From Deltaproteobacteria bacterium (GTDB taxonomy: Bacteria > Desulfobacterota > BSN033 > UBA1163): a stretch of 5,599 nt of DNA. This document shows, one piece after another, positions 4,816 through 5,599 of the stretch. The notes beneath the pieces were generated by a model that saw nothing but the letters and a program-made list of their open reading frames with translations, did no database searches and had not been told where the DNA came from. The stretch covers positions 1 to 5,599 of the forward strand of contig VGSD01000215.1 of NCBI GenBank assembly GCA_016875155.1, read 5' to 3'. The position numbers and the translations under genes are program-made. The stretch's first letter is position 1. Every line of letters starts with the position of its first letter.

Positions 4816-5599
4816 TCAGTTCCCTTTGGCTTTAACCGATTGCACATTCAGCGCCCAATAAAAGAGCCCTGCGACGATCAGGCTCGGAAGGGAAGAACCC
4901 AGGGGCCAGGGAAAGGCTACCTTCACCTGCAATACCTTCTCCATCAACATGGCCGAAAAACCTAAATAGATTCCAAACCCAATGGCCCAGGCGAGGATGG
5001 CCCGCGGGTTTAACCCCTTCCAATACCAGTATTTCCCCTCTCTTCTGTAAAGGTCCTCGATATGGATGACCTTCCCTCTTAAAAAGAAATAATCAACGAG
5101 AACGATCCCAAACAGAGGACAGAACATGGCTCCGATGAAGAGGAGGAAATGCTCGTAATTGAGCAGGGTGGGGAAGATGACCGCGGTCACTGTCCCCAGA
5201 AGCCCACCGATCAATATCCCTTTTCGCTCTCCCAATTTGGGAAAGATATTGAGTCCGGAAATCGCTGTCGAATAGATATCCAGAAAGGTGGTGGTGAAAG
5301 TGGAGAAGAGGACGATGATCAGAGCAGGGATCGCCCATCCGAACTTCAGCATCAGATTCATCACCACTCCTGACGGATCGGGAGATTGGGTGGCCAATGA
5401 TGCGGCCAGACCCAAAAGATACATCCACGAAGAGATGATGAAATAACCGATCCAGGTTCCCCAGAAGCTTGACCTTGAACCTGTGGCAAAACGCGAATAA
5501 TCAGAAACCAGAGGAAGCCAGGAGATGGGCATGGCGATGACAAGATCCATTCCTACCATAAAGGGGAGGGCTTTCTTTGCCGGAATTTGAGCGAGCATA
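4816..5599 (-). CDS. cytX: NCS1-family permease, probable hydroxymethylpyrimidine transporter CytX, partial
   Basis: The C-terminal 260 or so residues of an integral membrane permease, open to the right edge. The ATG at 5598 falls mid-family and is not taken as the start; about 150-190 N-terminal residues are probably missing. About seven hydrophobic segments are visible, near residues 11-31, 48-69, 86-105, 127-146, 151-172, 199-218 and 233-251 counted from that ATG. The segment SWLPLVSDYSRFA (26-38) and the region around FLDIYSTAISGLNIF (105-119) are typical of the NCS1 cytosine/purine/thiamin-precursor permeases. A lysine-rich tail (VKAKGN) follows the last helix. The direct link to thiC, 42 bp downstream on the same strand, points to the CytX subgroup, proposed to import the thiamin pyrimidine. 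The substrate is inferred from context. Any promoter or TPP riboswitch would lie outside the window. Confidence 0.85.
   Translation of the reverse strand, partial: MLAQIPAKKALPFMVGMDLVIAMPISWLPLVSDYSRFATGSRSSFWGTWIGYFIISSWMYLLGLAASLATQSPDPSGVVMNLMLKFGWAIPALIIVLFSTFTTTFLDIYSTAISGLNIFPKLGERKGILIGGLLGTVTAVIFPTLLNYEHFLLFIGAMFCPLFGIVLVDYFFLRGKVIHIEDLYRREGKYWYWKGLNPRAILAWAIGFGIYLGFSAMLMEKVLQVKVAFPWPLGSSLPSLIVAGLFYWALNVQSVKAKGN

Noticed and set aside
4555..4965. 136-residue plus-strand frame opposite the thiC start and cytX end
   Set aside because: It runs antisense across two well-supported genes and their gap, with no recognisable motif; it is a shadow frame.

Overview
The window looks like chromosomal DNA from an environmental, probably anaerobic or microaerophilic Gram-negative bacterium. 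The NtrB-like hybrid kinase style, a GG-N10-GC promoter and a short-form ThiC would suit Desulfobacterota, Nitrospirota or a related lineage. No marker gene is present, so this placement is inference only. Base composition is uneven: about 60% GC in the sampled livF stretch (61-180), about 28% in the spacer after it (481-600), and about 38% at the start of the Hpt gene (841-960).

Layout. (1) Positions 1-408 (+) hold the C-terminal part of a LivF-type branched-chain amino acid ABC transporter ATPase. (2) Positions 409-632 are an AT-rich spacer with a good candidate sigma-54 promoter at 579-594 and an 8-bp dyad upstream at 507-533. (3) Positions 633-3217 (+) hold a three-gene signalling cassette: a small excisionase/MerR-like helix-turn-helix protein, an Hpt protein whose TTG start overlaps it by 11 bp, and a REC-PAS-HisKA-HATPase-REC hybrid histidine kinase. 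Together they have the parts of a phosphorelay, with the small HTH protein as the only DNA-binding candidate. (4) Positions 3204-3495 are the convergent junction, which holds the most unusual structure in the window. Octamers of consensus NNATVGTC run inward from both gene ends in opposite orientations, and the first unit past each gene end contains that gene's TAG stop. Between them lies a 197-bp segment bounded by a perfect 10-bp direct repeat, CATTTAGACT. It carries two inverted copies of a REP-like hairpin that differ by a paired stem change. Without that segment, the octamers form five GTC units, an ATTTA spacer and five GAC units. (5) Positions 3490-5599 (-) hold cytX (partial, a probable hydroxymethylpyrimidine transporter) followed by thiC, a thiamin-pyrimidine uptake and synthesis pair.

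The coding genes are mostly of recognisable families. The parts most worth following up are the intergenic octamer/REP structure and the candidate sigma-54 control of the HTH-Hpt-hybrid kinase cassette.
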